Made by a program: the position numbers and the translations under genes
Notes under the pieces: model-generated
Databases searched by the model: none
Told to the model about the DNA's origin: nothing
What the model saw: the letters and a program-made list of their open reading frames with translations, nothing else
In this document: one piece after another, positions 1-8,442 of the stretch
Layout: each line of letters begins with the position of its first letter
Numbering within the stretch: position 1 is the first letter of the stretch
Source of the DNA: Chloroflexota bacterium
GTDB taxonomy: Bacteria; Chloroflexota; UBA11872; UBA12225
DNA length: 50,383 nucleotides
Direction of reading: 5' to 3'
Assembly (NCBI GenBank): GCA_030447525.1
Contig: JAUJOR010000013.1
Location: forward strand, 103,981 to 154,363

Positions 1-670
1 GCAGGACGCCGGGGATGTCCACCTCACCCCGTCCCGGGATCTGCCCCTCCGGGGTACCGGGGCCGCGCTCGGTGCGATTGGGGCAGTCCCGGAAGTGGCT
101 GTGAAAGAGGGCCCCGGCCTGGCCCAGCCGGCGGGCGGCGTCGGCGACGTCCTCCCCCGCCCGGTGCAGGTGGCTGGGGTCGAAGTTCAGGCCCAGGTGT
201 GGTGAGTTGATCTCGCCCCAGGCGCGAAGGGCGGTCTCGGTGTTGTAGACGGCGGCGCCGACGTGGGGCTTCATCGCCAGCCGCACGCCGTAGCGCCCGG
301 CTAGCTCGGCCAGCCGCCCGTTGAGGTCGATTGCCTCGCGGAAGGAGGCGTCGTCGCCCGTCTTGCCGCCAGAGCCGATGGCCACCACCGGGATCTCCAG
401 CTCGGCAGCGGCCTGGAGCACGCCTTCCAGGCGCGCCGGCTCGGCGGTAGCGGCCTCGATGGCAAAGAGGTCGAGACCGAGATCGGCCGCCTGGCGTCGC
501 AGGCTCAGGGCATAGTCCCGCCCCTGGCCGGTCTGCAGGTGGTCAGCCATCTGGGGCAGCGCCGCCAGCTCGGCGCCGTCATAGCCGGTCCAGGCAATGT
601 GCTGCAGCGCCGTCCCCACGTCGGTCATGCCGAACAGCACCGTGTTACACCCCACGCGATAGCGGGCCAT
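1..670 (-). CDS. Sugar phosphate isomerase/epimerase (xylose isomerase-like TIM barrel), 3' end missing
   Basis: Seen: an open frame from ATG at 670 to the window edge, about 223 residues, not terminated. It starts MARYRVGCNTVLFG and contains KPHVG, NFDPSHL and HSHFRDC, which look like the metal-binding Glu/His/Asp/His positions of the AP endonuclease-2 / xylose isomerase-like barrel. Known: these barrels isomerise or epimerise keto-sugars and inositol derivatives with a divalent metal; substrate cannot be read from sequence. It lies 51 nt downstream of the PmoA-family gene on the same strand, so it is probably the last readable gene of a minus-strand catabolic operon starting at the M42 peptidase. 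The protein is truncated only because the window ends. Family assignment is confident, substrate unknown. Confidence 0.85.
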   Translation of the reverse strand, partial: MARYRVGCNTVLFGMTDVGTALQHIAWTGYDGAELAALPQMADHLQTGQGRDYALSLRRQAADLGLDLFAIEAATAEPARLEGVLQAAAELEIPVVAIGSGGKTGDDASFREAIDLNGRLAELAGRYGVRLAMKPHVGAAVYNTETALRAWGEINSPHLGLNFDPSHLHRAGEDVADAARRLGQAGALFHSHFRDCPNRTERGPGTPEGQIPGRGEVDIPGVL

Positions 671-721
671 AATCGTTCCTCCCTTTTGTCCCACTTCCCC
701 GCCACAGCCGTCGTGTCTCCT

Positions 722-2044
722 CTAGACCACCTCTGGAGTGGTCTTGACGTCCACGCGGCACGGCTGGGCGTACTCGGCGGCGCGACTGGCCACTCCGGCC
801 GTGGCCGCATCCCCGTCGTGAACGTAGACGCAGTGACGAAAGGCGAACGGACCCTGCGGCGCCCGCGGCGGCGGATAGTGGACCTGCGTCACCTGTTGCA
901 CCACGGCGTACTTGCCGATCGTCCCGGGAAAGCCGTCATTCTCCGGGTGGTCGAAGAGGGCAATGCCGTTCCAGGGTCCGCTGCCGGGACCGCTCGCGGG
1001 GCGGGGGGCCCCCGGCTGGTCGACCAGGGTCTCCGGCGGGGCCGCCGGGGGCGGGAATGGCGGATCACCCGTGGGGCCGGACCCGTCTACCCAGGCCGCG
1101 CGGTAGTAGCGGTCATGACGGTCCGGCAGGGGCACCGGACGGTTGATGGCGTTGGTTACCCGCCCGGTGTTGGGGACGTCGAAAGACCCGGGGAGACGCA
1201 TCATGAACAGGAACGGCTGTGGCCCGCGGTCACGGGCGTTGAGGACGTGAAAGTGGAAGTCCAGGTAGCGCGCCGAGCGCGACGTCCACCAGCAGCGGAT
1301 GGTGCGTACCTCGTCGACGATGGGGTGGCCATAGGCGTTGACGTAAGTGAGGTCCTGCACCACCTCGCCATACACCGGCCCGCTGGTCAGGCGCCGGAAG
1401 CCCCGGTGGAGCATCCGCCCGCCCGGCCCGTAGGGGGGCTCGTCCCAGTCGGACCAGATGTTGCTCGATCCCCCTTCGCTGTGCCCGCCGTAGCTGAGGC
1501 CCATCCCCGTGTGGTGAGGGTGCTCGCCCGTTCCCTGACCGCGGATCACGCTCGCGCCCGAAGGTCCCAACACCGGCCAGAAGTATGGGCGGCGCGCCCC
1601 CAGAACGTTGTAGGTGGCGAAGGCCTCCCCATCGACGCGGAACTCCACCCGGTCCAGCTTCTGGACCAGGGCCACCGGGAAAGGGGCCGCCGGGAGCGAG
1701 GAACCGGCGTCCTCCACCACGGTGAACTGCCGGCTGCTCCCCGGCGCCAGCGTCCCCGGCAGGACGAAGCTCAGCTCCTCTCGAAAGGGATCGTATTGCG
1801 CCACTACCGTCCCTGTCTCCGAGGTGGCCCCTGCACCTGTGCCGGCACCCCCCTGCCGAAGGAGGCAGGCCCCGCCCTCGGATTGCCCGCCCACCGGGCC
1901 GCTCCCCAGGGCCATGTCCCCGGCCGCGCCCGCCCCGGTCAGCAGGGCTGCCGCCGGGACGGGGGCAACCACCAGCGGGGAGATGCGCTCCACGTCGCCT
2001 GCGTGTACCGTCAGCTCCAGCACGTCTTCTCCCTGGCCATGCAC
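722..2044 (-). CDS. PmoA family (DUF6807) protein
   Basis: Seen: 440 residues beginning MHGQGEDVLELTVHAG. The central part holds the family hallmarks: YFWPVLGPSG, HPHHTGM, and a Trp/Asp-rich block SNIWSDWDEPPYGPGG, followed by HRGF and a beta-rich C-terminal part with YLDFHFHVLNA. Known: this family is annotated methane oxygenase PmoA for historical reasons but is not a membrane methane monooxygenase subunit; members are beta-sandwich proteins found in carbohydrate-use clusters of Planctomycetes, Chloroflexi and others. Context: it sits between an M42 peptidase and a sugar-isomerase-like barrel on the same strand, so a role in sugar or glycoside use is likely. The first ~60 residues are Gly/Ala/Pro-rich and poorly conserved-looking, so the true start could be further in. 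Confidence 0.8.
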   Translation of the reverse strand: MHGQGEDVLELTVHAGDVERISPLVVAPVPAAALLTGAGAAGDMALGSGPVGGQSEGGACLLRQGGAGTGAGATSETGTVVAQYDPFREELSFVLPGTLAPGSSRQFTVVEDAGSSLPAAPFPVALVQKLDRVEFRVDGEAFATYNVLGARRPYFWPVLGPSGASVIRGQGTGEHPHHTGMGLSYGGHSEGGSSNIWSDWDEPPYGPGGRMLHRGFRRLTSGPVYGEVVQDLTYVNAYGHPIVDEVRTIRCWWTSRSARYLDFHFHVLNARDRGPQPFLFMMRLPGSFDVPNTGRVTNAINRPVPLPDRHDRYYRAAWVDGSGPTGDPPFPPPAAPPETLVDQPGAPRPASGPGSGPWNGIALFDHPENDGFPGTIGKYAVVQQVTQVHYPPPRAPQGPFAFRHCVYVHDGDAATAGVASRAAEYAQPCRVDVKTTPEVV

Positions 2045-2137
2045 CGGCCCTCGGTCTTGAGTTTTCGCTCCTGGGCCCCCGGAGTTGAGGACAGCGCGCC
2101 CCAGACTGGGGACGTGCGACCGAGCGCTCTCGCGGGC

Positions 2138-3208
2138 CTACAAGGGGTGGGCGTAGTCGAAAGTGTGCCCCTCTTCCAGGTACCGGGCCAGGAGGGTAAC
2201 GGCCGCCTCGATGTCCACCTCGCTGGCCATTTCGTTGACGGTGTGGACGTACCGCAGGGGAACCGAGAGGGTGATCGCCGGGATGCCGGCTCGACTGCGC
2301 TGCATCGCCCCGGCGTCGGTACCCCCTCGCGGCAGGACCTCCATCTGGAACGGGAGCTGCTCCCGGCGGGCGACGTCGCGCATCTGGCGCACCAGGCGGG
2401 GGTCACTGATGGAGGCAGAGTCCATCACCTTGATCCCCACGCCCTGGCCAAGGCGCGTCACTACGTCCGCTTCGCTCGCCCCAGGGATGTCCACCGCCAG
2501 GGTGCCGTCCAGGGCGATACCGATGTCCGGCTGGAGCCCGTACGCCGCCGTGCCGGCGCCGCGCAGGCCGACCTCCTCTTGCACCGTGGCCACGGCCACG
2601 ATGTCTACCCGGTGCGAGCGCACCGCCCGCAGGGCCTCGATCATGACATAGAGGCCCACGCGGTCGTCCAGGGACTTGCCGATGACGTTGCCCCCGGCGC
2701 GCTCCAGCGTGCGGTCGAGCGTCACCATGTCACCCACTTCCACGGCTTCACGCGCCCGCTCCCCGGCCAGGCCGACGTCGACGAACAGGTCGTCGATCTT
2801 CGGTGGCTTGGGCTCCTCGCCGGTCATCAGGTGGGGTGGCTTTCCCCCGGAGGGCATGACCACCCCGCGCAGGGCCTCGCCCCCGGCGCCGTGGACGACC
2901 ACGCGCTGAGCGATCAGCGTGCGCGGGTCGAAGCCTCCCACCGGCTGCAGGCGCAGGAAGCCATCCTTGTCCACGTGGCGGACGAGAAAGCCGATCTCGT
3001 CCATGTGGGCCGCGATCATCACCCGCGGTGCCCGGCCCCCACCGTCCTCTCCCTGCTTCAGGAACACGGCGTTGCCCAGGGCGTCGGTGCGCACCTCGTC
3101 CACCAGGGGGCGCGCCGCCTCCACGACCACGCTGCGGATGCGCTCCTCCCGTGAGGGCACCCCCGGCGTCTCCGATAGCCGTTTCAACAGCTCGTAGTCC
3201 AGCGTCAT
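2138..3208 (-). CDS. M42 family metallopeptidase (endoglucanase M / glutamyl aminopeptidase type)
   Basis: Seen: 356 residues from ATG 3208, starting MTLDYELLKRLSETPGVPSREE. The open frame runs on upstream, but the extra residues are low-complexity and the conserved N-terminus starts here. Two-metal-site motifs are present in order: AAHMDEIGFLV, LDDRVGLY, VQEEVGLRGAG, IALDGT, and RGGTDAGAM near the C-terminus. Known: M42 enzymes are cytosolic aminopeptidases forming large TET-like dodecamers; some were first annotated as cellulases. The next gene on the same strand starts 93 nt downstream, consistent with one operon. Function as a peptidase is secure; substrate preference cannot be inferred. 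Confidence 0.92.
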   Translation of the reverse strand: MTLDYELLKRLSETPGVPSREERIRSVVVEAARPLVDEVRTDALGNAVFLKQGEDGGGRAPRVMIAAHMDEIGFLVRHVDKDGFLRLQPVGGFDPRTLIAQRVVVHGAGGEALRGVVMPSGGKPPHLMTGEEPKPPKIDDLFVDVGLAGERAREAVEVGDMVTLDRTLERAGGNVIGKSLDDRVGLYVMIEALRAVRSHRVDIVAVATVQEEVGLRGAGTAAYGLQPDIGIALDGTLAVDIPGASEADVVTRLGQGVGIKVMDSASISDPRLVRQMRDVARREQLPFQMEVLPRGGTDAGAMQRSRAGIPAITLSVPLRYVHTVNEMASEVDIEAAVTLLARYLEEGHTFDYAHPL

Positions 3209-3416
3209 GTGCCTGACTCCCGTCGCAGGGCCTAAACCGTATCCTAGCATCGCGCCGCGCCGGGCGGCCGGGACATCGGGAACATAGCCGAGCCGGCCTG
3301 CCGGGCCCCACAGCATGGCCGGCGCAGGATCGTCAGGGAGCCCTCGGGCCCGCCGGCCGAAATGCCCGCGGTCGCCTGCGTCGCGCGCATTGGTTATCGG
3401 CATTGTTCGTATCGTC

Positions 3417-4973
3417 ATGAGAGGCGCCCGATCCCCCGCTTGCGCCCTGCACCGCCTGGCCCGGCTGACGGTGCTGACGGTGCTGGCGGTGATCGTGCTG
3501 CCCACGCCCGGGGCCGTGGTGGCGCGCGCCGCCCCGCCCTGCCCGGAAGCCCCGGCAGACGGCCCTCTGTCGGGCGCTCCAGACAAGTCGTGCATCGATC
3601 CCTCGCTGACCTTGGCAGGCCCCGTCTCGCCGCCCCAGGTCACCCTTCCAGAGCTTGACTCTGCGGGCCAGCGTGCCGTGGGAGAGCCTGCTGGAGAAAC
3701 TGACGCGTCCGTACCTCCTCCCCATCCACTCGCCTCCCCGACGGCCGTGGGGCTCCCGGCGCTGGGAGGCCGCTTCTTGATTGTCAACCAGCATGGGGGG
3801 CTCTTCCACCAGGCAGACGCCGACCTCGCGGAGAACGCGGCCTACGCCGCCTGGCTGGGTGCCGGGGCCATCCGCGTCTTCGCCACCGACAACAACGCCT
3901 TGCAGGCCTGGGATGGCCGGCGGGTAGGTCAGCGCATCGTCGAATGGGCCCCCCGCCTCCGTGCCCATCGCCTGCGCCTGGTAGTGGCCCTGGTGAACAA
4001 CCACCGGCCGGTGCCGGGGGAGGCTGCGGAGAGCGCCGGGTGGATGGACGGGTACTACCAGCTCCTCTTGCCGTTTTACCGCGGCACCTGGCGCCAGGCC
4101 TACCTCCGGTTCACGCGTGACGTGATCACCACCGTACGTGATCAGAACGCCCTGGACGTCATCGCCGCCTGGGAGCTGGGGAACGAGCTGCATACGCAGC
4201 AGTCGCCGGGCCTGTTCCCCGTCTTCGTCAGCGCTGTCGTGGCCGAGGTGCGCCGTCTGGACGAGTCGACGCCGATCTGGCCCGGGACGATGGGGGCCAA
4301 CCATCTGCAGCCCTGGGATCCCCGCTCCCCGGTGGCCCGCTGGCTGTATTGCGAGGCCCCGGTGGATGCCTACACCCTCCACGCCTATGACTGGTTGAGC
4401 GGCGACTACCCCGGGGACATGCCCATCCATTGGGACCTGGACAACATCGTCTCTCAGCCCTGCCCCAGCGGCCGGCGCCTGCCGGTGGTAGTGGAGGAGC
4501 TCGGCACCTCACGCGCCCTGCCCGGCTTCTACGGGGCGGAGGATGAGGAGGCCAGGCTGCAGCTAGAGCAACACCAGCTCCGCTTCGTCCTGGGGCATCC
4601 CGCCGTGCGGGCAGTCGGGGTGTGGAACGGGATCAGCCCCCGGGTCACGGAGGCTACCTACTCCGACGACCGCAGGGGGCTGACCTCCTACGGCCCCACG
4701 GGGCAGGGGAGCGGCTCCTGCTACGGCGAGTCCGCTACCGGCGAGGGGGCTACGGTGGCGCGGTCGTTCGGCCCGGGAGCGGGGCAAGACGCCGGCCTCT
4801 CCAGCGTCTCAGCCGCTGATCACTCGACCGTGGGGACCGTGGCCTCAGACACAGTTGCCTCCGACCTCGCCGTCCGCGGCATATCCACTATTCCGGAGCT
4901 GGCCGCCCCCCGCTGCCGTCTGGAACAGCTCCTGCGCGCGCTCCCCTCGTTCCGGTCAGGGACACTCCCGTAA
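3417..4973 (+). CDS. Secreted glycoside hydrolase, clan GH-A (GH5-like cellulase/mannanase fold)
   Basis: Seen: 518 residues from ATG 3417. This start gives a clean signal peptide: MRGARS, then a hydrophobic run LTVLTVLAVIVLPTPGAVV, then an ARAA cleavage-like site. An earlier in-frame ATG at 3315 would bury it. A ~100-residue Pro/Ala-rich stretch follows, then the barrel from about residue 115. WELGNE is the expected acid/base glutamate motif after strand 4 and VVVEELGTS the nucleophile motif after strand 7. Known: GH-A retaining enzymes use these two glutamates. The C-terminal ~100 residues are low-complexity. The gene diverges from the minus-strand catabolic genes, and its product probably releases sugars for them. 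The exact GH family and substrate are not determined. Confidence 0.8.
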   Translation: MRGARSPACALHRLARLTVLTVLAVIVLPTPGAVVARAAPPCPEAPADGPLSGAPDKSCIDPSLTLAGPVSPPQVTLPELDSAGQRAVGEPAGETDASVPPPHPLASPTAVGLPALGGRFLIVNQHGGLFHQADADLAENAAYAAWLGAGAIRVFATDNNALQAWDGRRVGQRIVEWAPRLRAHRLRLVVALVNNHRPVPGEAAESAGWMDGYYQLLLPFYRGTWRQAYLRFTRDVITTVRDQNALDVIAAWELGNELHTQQSPGLFPVFVSAVVAEVRRLDESTPIWPGTMGANHLQPWDPRSPVARWLYCEAPVDAYTLHAYDWLSGDYPGDMPIHWDLDNIVSQPCPSGRRLPVVVEELGTSRALPGFYGAEDEEARLQLEQHQLRFVLGHPAVRAVGVWNGISPRVTEATYSDDRRGLTSYGPTGQGSGSCYGESATGEGATVARSFGPGAGQDAGLSSVSAADHSTVGTVASDTVASDLAVRGISTIPELAAPRCRLEQLLRALPSFRSGTLP

Positions 4974-5085
4974 GGGGGTCCGGCTGGCCCCCGACGAGCC
5001 GGGCATAGCCGGCCGCGCTTTCGTCCTGTCCTGCCACGCCGGACTCCGCCATCTTGGATGATTCCTGTGCGGCTGCCTTGGGCTT

Positions 5086-5104
5086 CCTCTCCCGCCGGGA
5101 GAGG
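5086..5104. repeat. REP-like palindrome in the 3' intergenic region
   Basis: A perfect 9+1+9 palindrome (arm CCTCTCCCG) in the 286-nt gap between the glycoside hydrolase and the convergent aldolase gene, followed by GGCTGGAGTGA. It resembles the dispersed C/T-rich, G/A-rich inverted repeats common in high-GC genomes and could also act as a bidirectional terminator, although no T-tract follows. The rest of the gap (4974-5259) shows no gene I can support. Confidence 0.5.
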
Positions 5105-5259
5105 GCTGGAGTGAAGACGCCGCCCCTTCCCCCCTGACGTACGGGCTGCGCCCTGCCTGCCACCGCTCCCCCCCAGAGCAGTGGACTGCCTCCACACGCC
5201 GTGATTAAGGCAGGCTATGGAGCGGCGCCTTCGGCGGGCAATGGGGCCAGGCGGGGGCG

Positions 5260-6135
5260 CTACCAGGGGATCGTCCGCCCCGTATGGCGGCGCCCGATCT
5301 CGGCCGCTTCCTGCCCGCCGGCGCCGACGCGCACCCCCTCCTCGATCATCTGTGTCACATCGGGGGGTCGCACCTGGTTGAGAAAGGCAATGTTGTTCGC
5401 CTTACAGGCGGCAAGGACACGGGCGCGGGCCTGCTCCATCTCCGGCGGATAGGGTGGGTCGTGGCGGTCGACAAATCCAAGGGACAGACCCATATCCCCG
5501 GGGCCCCACTCGGCAAAGGCGATCCCGGGTACCTTCAGGCTCTCCTCGACGTTCGCCAGGGCCCGCTTGTTCTCGATCTTCAGTCCCAGGAATAGCTCTC
5601 CCTGGGAGTTAAGGGGCCACGGATCGGCCCGGTGCATGTAGTCCCTGGGGGACAGGCCCCAGATGCGGGAGGCGTAGCCTTGCCCCCCATTTCCCATGCG
5701 CCCGGGGCCGAGGCCCCCCTCGCCTACCCCCGCCGTCTGGAAGGCGTACCTTGTGGACTCCACAAAGGCCCGCACCGCCCCCGGCTCCTCGGCGTGGCAC
5801 AGGAGAATGCCGTGTACCCCCGCGGAAAGGACGTGGGCGATCTGCCAGGAGTTTGCCCGGATGGCCATCTCGCTCGTCCCGGTTACGGGGAGCGTGACCA
5901 CTACCGCGGGGCTGCGGTGCCCGCTCCTCGTCGGTCCCCCGTCCACCAGCCCCCGTAGGTACTCGCGGAGCACCACCATGTCGAACGGGTTGTGCTCGAA
6001 GTCGTAGTTGATGTAATCCGCCCAGGTCTGGGCATCGGCCTTGCCGCCCTCGTAGCTGCGCTCCTTGGGTCCGGTGTAGTAAACCGGCTGCCCCTGCTCC
6101 AGCAGTTCCAGGACGCGGTTAATGCGCGTGGCCAT
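5260..6135 (-). CDS. HpcH/HpaI aldolase family protein (class II, 2,4-dihydroxyhept-2-enedioate aldolase type)
   Basis: Seen: 291 residues. Two ATGs are adjacent (6138 and 6135); the GGAGG at 6144-6140 sits 1 nt from the first and 4 nt from the second, so 6135 is preferred. Motifs: GILLCHAE, LKIENKRAL carrying the metal-binding Glu, and AEWGPGDMGLSLG carrying the Asp; these are typical of the metal-dependent retro-aldolases of this family. Known: they cleave hydroxy-ketoacids to pyruvate plus an aldehyde. The gene diverges from a creatininase-family gene starting 34 nt away, so the two share a short regulatory region. The substrate is unknown; neighbouring sugar genes suggest catabolism of a sugar-derived keto acid (inference). 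Confidence 0.88.
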   Translation of the reverse strand: MATRINRVLELLEQGQPVYYTGPKERSYEGGKADAQTWADYINYDFEHNPFDMVVLREYLRGLVDGGPTRSGHRSPAVVVTLPVTGTSEMAIRANSWQIAHVLSAGVHGILLCHAEEPGAVRAFVESTRYAFQTAGVGEGGLGPGRMGNGGQGYASRIWGLSPRDYMHRADPWPLNSQGELFLGLKIENKRALANVEESLKVPGIAFAEWGPGDMGLSLGFVDRHDPPYPPEMEQARARVLAACKANNIAFLNQVRPPDVTQMIEEGVRVGAGGQEAAEIGRRHTGRTIPW

Positions 6136-6168
6136 CATTCCTCCCCTTTGACGCGGCGGGAGCGTATC

Positions 6169-7008
6169 ATGCGGGGCGTGGCTTTGCCCGGTAACGCGGC
6201 CGCACCTGTGCAGCTAGGGGACGTGCGCCGTCTCGATCTCCTCACCGCGCCGGCGGTGGCGTCCTATCTCCAGGGAGACGCCGCCGCTATCTTGCCCCTG
6301 GGGCCGACCGAGGCGCACGGCCGGCACCTCCCCCTGGGGTGTGATTACCTCATCGCCCTGGCTACGGCGGAGCTGGCGGCGCGCCGGGCAAATGCCCTGG
6401 TGCTGCCCCCATTCCCCTATAGCTGGCCCGGGGCGACGGCGAGACTCCCGGGGACGCTCCGCCTGCCGCCGGATCTCGTTCAACAGGTGCTGCTGGCCAT
6501 CCTGGAGGGGGCCATGGCCCAGGGGTTCCGGCGCCTGGCTCTCGTCTGCGCCCATGGACCAGATGTCCACACTGCCACCCTCGCCGCGCGCCACGCCTTC
6601 GAGCGCTTTGGGAGACCCGTGGCCGTCCATCACGCCGTGCCGGGGAGGGGGACGACGCCGCAGGAGCGTGAGCTGGCCGCCGCCGCCGCCCTGCGGGAGG
6701 GCGATGACCCCGGTCAGGGTGAGACGTCACGCCTCCTGGCGGCCATGGAGATCCTGGGGCTCCCGGCCGAGCTGGTCGATCGCGCGTCGCCTGCGGGAGA
6801 GGGTGTCCCCCTCCCTCAGGCCCTGAAGGAGCCCTTACGCGCCAGCGGGGCAGGGTTCTACTTCACCGACCTCTCCCAGCACATCCCCACGCCGAGAGGG
6901 CACGACGTTCCGGCCGCGCGGGCCTACCTCGAGGCAGCGGGCCAGGCCATCGCCGAGTCCCTGGAGGCGATGCGCCACCTTCCAGATGCGGAGGTCTACA
7001 GCCGGTGA
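6169..7008 (+). CDS. Creatininase family protein
   Basis: Seen: 279 residues from ATG 6169, beginning MRGVALPGNAAAP; the frame is open further upstream but only over sequence belonging to the divergent aldolase. The metal-binding block LPLGPTEAHGRHLPLGCD matches the family pattern (Glu, His, Asp). The second usual motif, NGHGGN, is replaced by CAHGPD. Known: the family includes creatinine amidohydrolase, FAPy deformylases and the mycofactocin protease MftE, all metal-dependent amidohydrolases. The gene overlaps or abuts the orotate phosphoribosyltransferase gene, so the two are co-transcribed. The altered second motif means that activity and substrate should be treated as open. Confidence 0.85.
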   Translation: MRGVALPGNAAAPVQLGDVRRLDLLTAPAVASYLQGDAAAILPLGPTEAHGRHLPLGCDYLIALATAELAARRANALVLPPFPYSWPGATARLPGTLRLPPDLVQQVLLAILEGAMAQGFRRLALVCAHGPDVHTATLAARHAFERFGRPVAVHHAVPGRGTTPQERELAAAAALREGDDPGQGETSRLLAAMEILGLPAELVDRASPAGEGVPLPQALKEPLRASGAGFYFTDLSQHIPTPRGHDVPAARAYLEAAGQAIAESLEAMRHLPDAEVYSR

Positions 7009-7028
7009 CAGATCAGGAGGAGTCTGCA

Positions 7029-7763
7029 GTGGCAGAAGCGCCCTCGCCGCAAGCCGGGCCGCACCGACCGGAGACAGTCACCGTGGGTCTACCCACTGAC
7101 GGCCTATCTACCCAGGGCCCGCCGGCCGGAGAACCCCCCAGAGAGGGGCCGCTGCGGGGCCCCTCGCCGCGTGCTGGGCTGCCCCTGGGCGATCTCAGCG
7201 CCTTGCGCGACGAGCTGCGCCGGCTGCTGGCCCAGCACGCCGTGCGCCACGGGACGTTCACCCTCACCTCCGGCGCGGTCAGCGACCTGTACGTCGACTG
7301 CCGGGTGGTGGCCACCATGCCCCGGGCGATGCGCTGCATCGGCGCCTTGATGCTCGATCTCTTGAGCGATCTACCGGACGTGCGGGGCGTCGGCGGCCTG
7401 GCCATCGGCGCGGATCCCATCGCCGCCGCCGTGGCCATCTCCAGCCTGGATAGTGGCCGGGAAGTGCCGATGTTCATGGTGCGCAAAGAACCCAAGGGAC
7501 ACGGCCTGCGCCGGCGCATCGAGGGGGCCTTTCCCCAGCAGCCCGGCGCCCCGGTAGTGATCGTGGACGACGTCATCACCGCGGGGGGTTCAGTGCTCCA
7601 GGCGATCGAGGCGGTGGAGACAGAGACGCAGGCCCGCGTCGCCCGCGCCCTGGTCATCGTCGACCGCCTGGAGGGGGGCGCGGAGATGCTGCGGGGCAAA
7701 GGGTACGACGTCCGCTCGATTTTCACCCGCCACGACTTTGCCCCCTCCGCGAGCAGGGCTTGA
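7029..7763 (+). CDS. pyrE: Orotate phosphoribosyltransferase
   Basis: Seen: GTG at 7029 is chosen because AGGAGG at 7015-7020 lies 8 nt upstream; another GTG at 7005 overlaps the preceding stop (GTGA) but lacks this site. The product is 244 residues. The first ~55 are Pro/Gly-rich and unlike the family; the catalytic domain follows with GTFTLTSGAVSDLYVD, MFMVRKEPKGHG (catalytic loop) and the PRPP-binding signature VVIVDDVITAGGS. Known: it converts orotate plus PRPP to OMP in pyrimidine synthesis. The family's usual length is ~190-210 residues, so the disordered N-terminal extension is unusual. No other pyr gene is adjacent; the gene is coupled to a creatininase-family gene instead. Confidence 0.92.
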   Translation: MAEAPSPQAGPHRPETVTVGLPTDGLSTQGPPAGEPPREGPLRGPSPRAGLPLGDLSALRDELRRLLAQHAVRHGTFTLTSGAVSDLYVDCRVVATMPRAMRCIGALMLDLLSDLPDVRGVGGLAIGADPIAAAVAISSLDSGREVPMFMVRKEPKGHGLRRRIEGAFPQQPGAPVVIVDDVITAGGSVLQAIEAVETETQARVARALVIVDRLEGGAEMLRGKGYDVRSIFTRHDFAPSASRA

Positions 7764-7996
7764 CCAGGCCGGCTTGGCGCCCGCGGCATGCCCGTCCCGC
7801 GAAGTGGGCGCTGTCCACCGCCAATGAGCAGCCAGGATGGAGCACGCCGGCGTAGCGCCCGGCGAAACGGATGACATCCGCGGCTGAGCTACAGTCCGAC
7901 GCGCGCGACGTAGCCGCCAGGTGAGGGCTGGCTCCCGGGGCTTGCCGTCCCCTACTGCGGACAGGAGAGGAAACCGGGGGAGCCCCTCGAGTGGCC

Positions 7997-8389
7997 TTAC
8001 TTGACCTCCACGGTAGCGCCGACCTCGGTCAGCCGGCCCCGGACCTGCTCGGCCTCTTCCTTGCTCACCCCTTCCTTTACCGCCTTGGGGAGGCTGTCGG
8101 TGAGGTCCTTGGCCTCCTTGAGGCCCAGGCCGGTGATCTCGCGCACCACCTTGATCACCGGGATGCGGTTGGCGCCGGCGTTGGTCAAGACGACAGAAAA
8201 CTCGGTCTGCTCCTCCTGAACCGGGGCCGCCGGGGCGGCGCCCCCACCAGCCCCAGTCGGCGCCGGGGCCGCCGCCACGGCGGCGCTCACGCCCCAGGCA
8301 TCCTGGAGGGCCTTGGAGAGCTCAGAGATCTCCAACACGGTGAAGGTGTTTAGCTGCTCGATGATCGTCTGTACTTTCTCGCTGGGCAT
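7997..8389 (-). CDS. rplL: Ribosomal protein L7/L12
   Basis: Seen: 130 residues with the three expected parts: an N-terminal dimerisation helix region ([20 protein letters not shown]), an Ala/Pro/Gly-rich hinge at about residues 38-58, and a C-terminal factor-binding domain with [21 protein letters not shown]. An AAGGAGAGG site precedes ATG 8389. Known: L12 dimers bind L10 and recruit translation factors. It lies 53 nt downstream of rplJ, the usual order. No rpoB follows: the next 233 nt (7764-7996) hold no gene I can support, and then comes the convergent pyrE. The rplJL-rpoBC continuity is therefore broken here. Confidence 0.97.
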   Translation of the reverse strand: MPSEKVQTIIEQLNTFTVLEISELSKALQDAWGVSAAVAAAPAPTGAGGGAAPAAPVQEEQTEFSVVLTNAGANRIPVIKVVREITGLGLKEAKDLTDSLPKAVKEGVSKEEAEQVRGRLTEVGATVEVK

Positions 8390-8442
8390 CGGTTCCTCTC
8401 CTTAGTTCGGGTTATCAAGCGCTCGCCAGGCTTGGCAGGGCG

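Noticed and set aside
539..3154. 871-residue plus-strand open frame
   Set aside because: It runs antisense to the PmoA and M42 genes, has no recognisable domain and a Arg/His/Pro/Gly-rich make-up typical of shadow frames in high-GC DNA.
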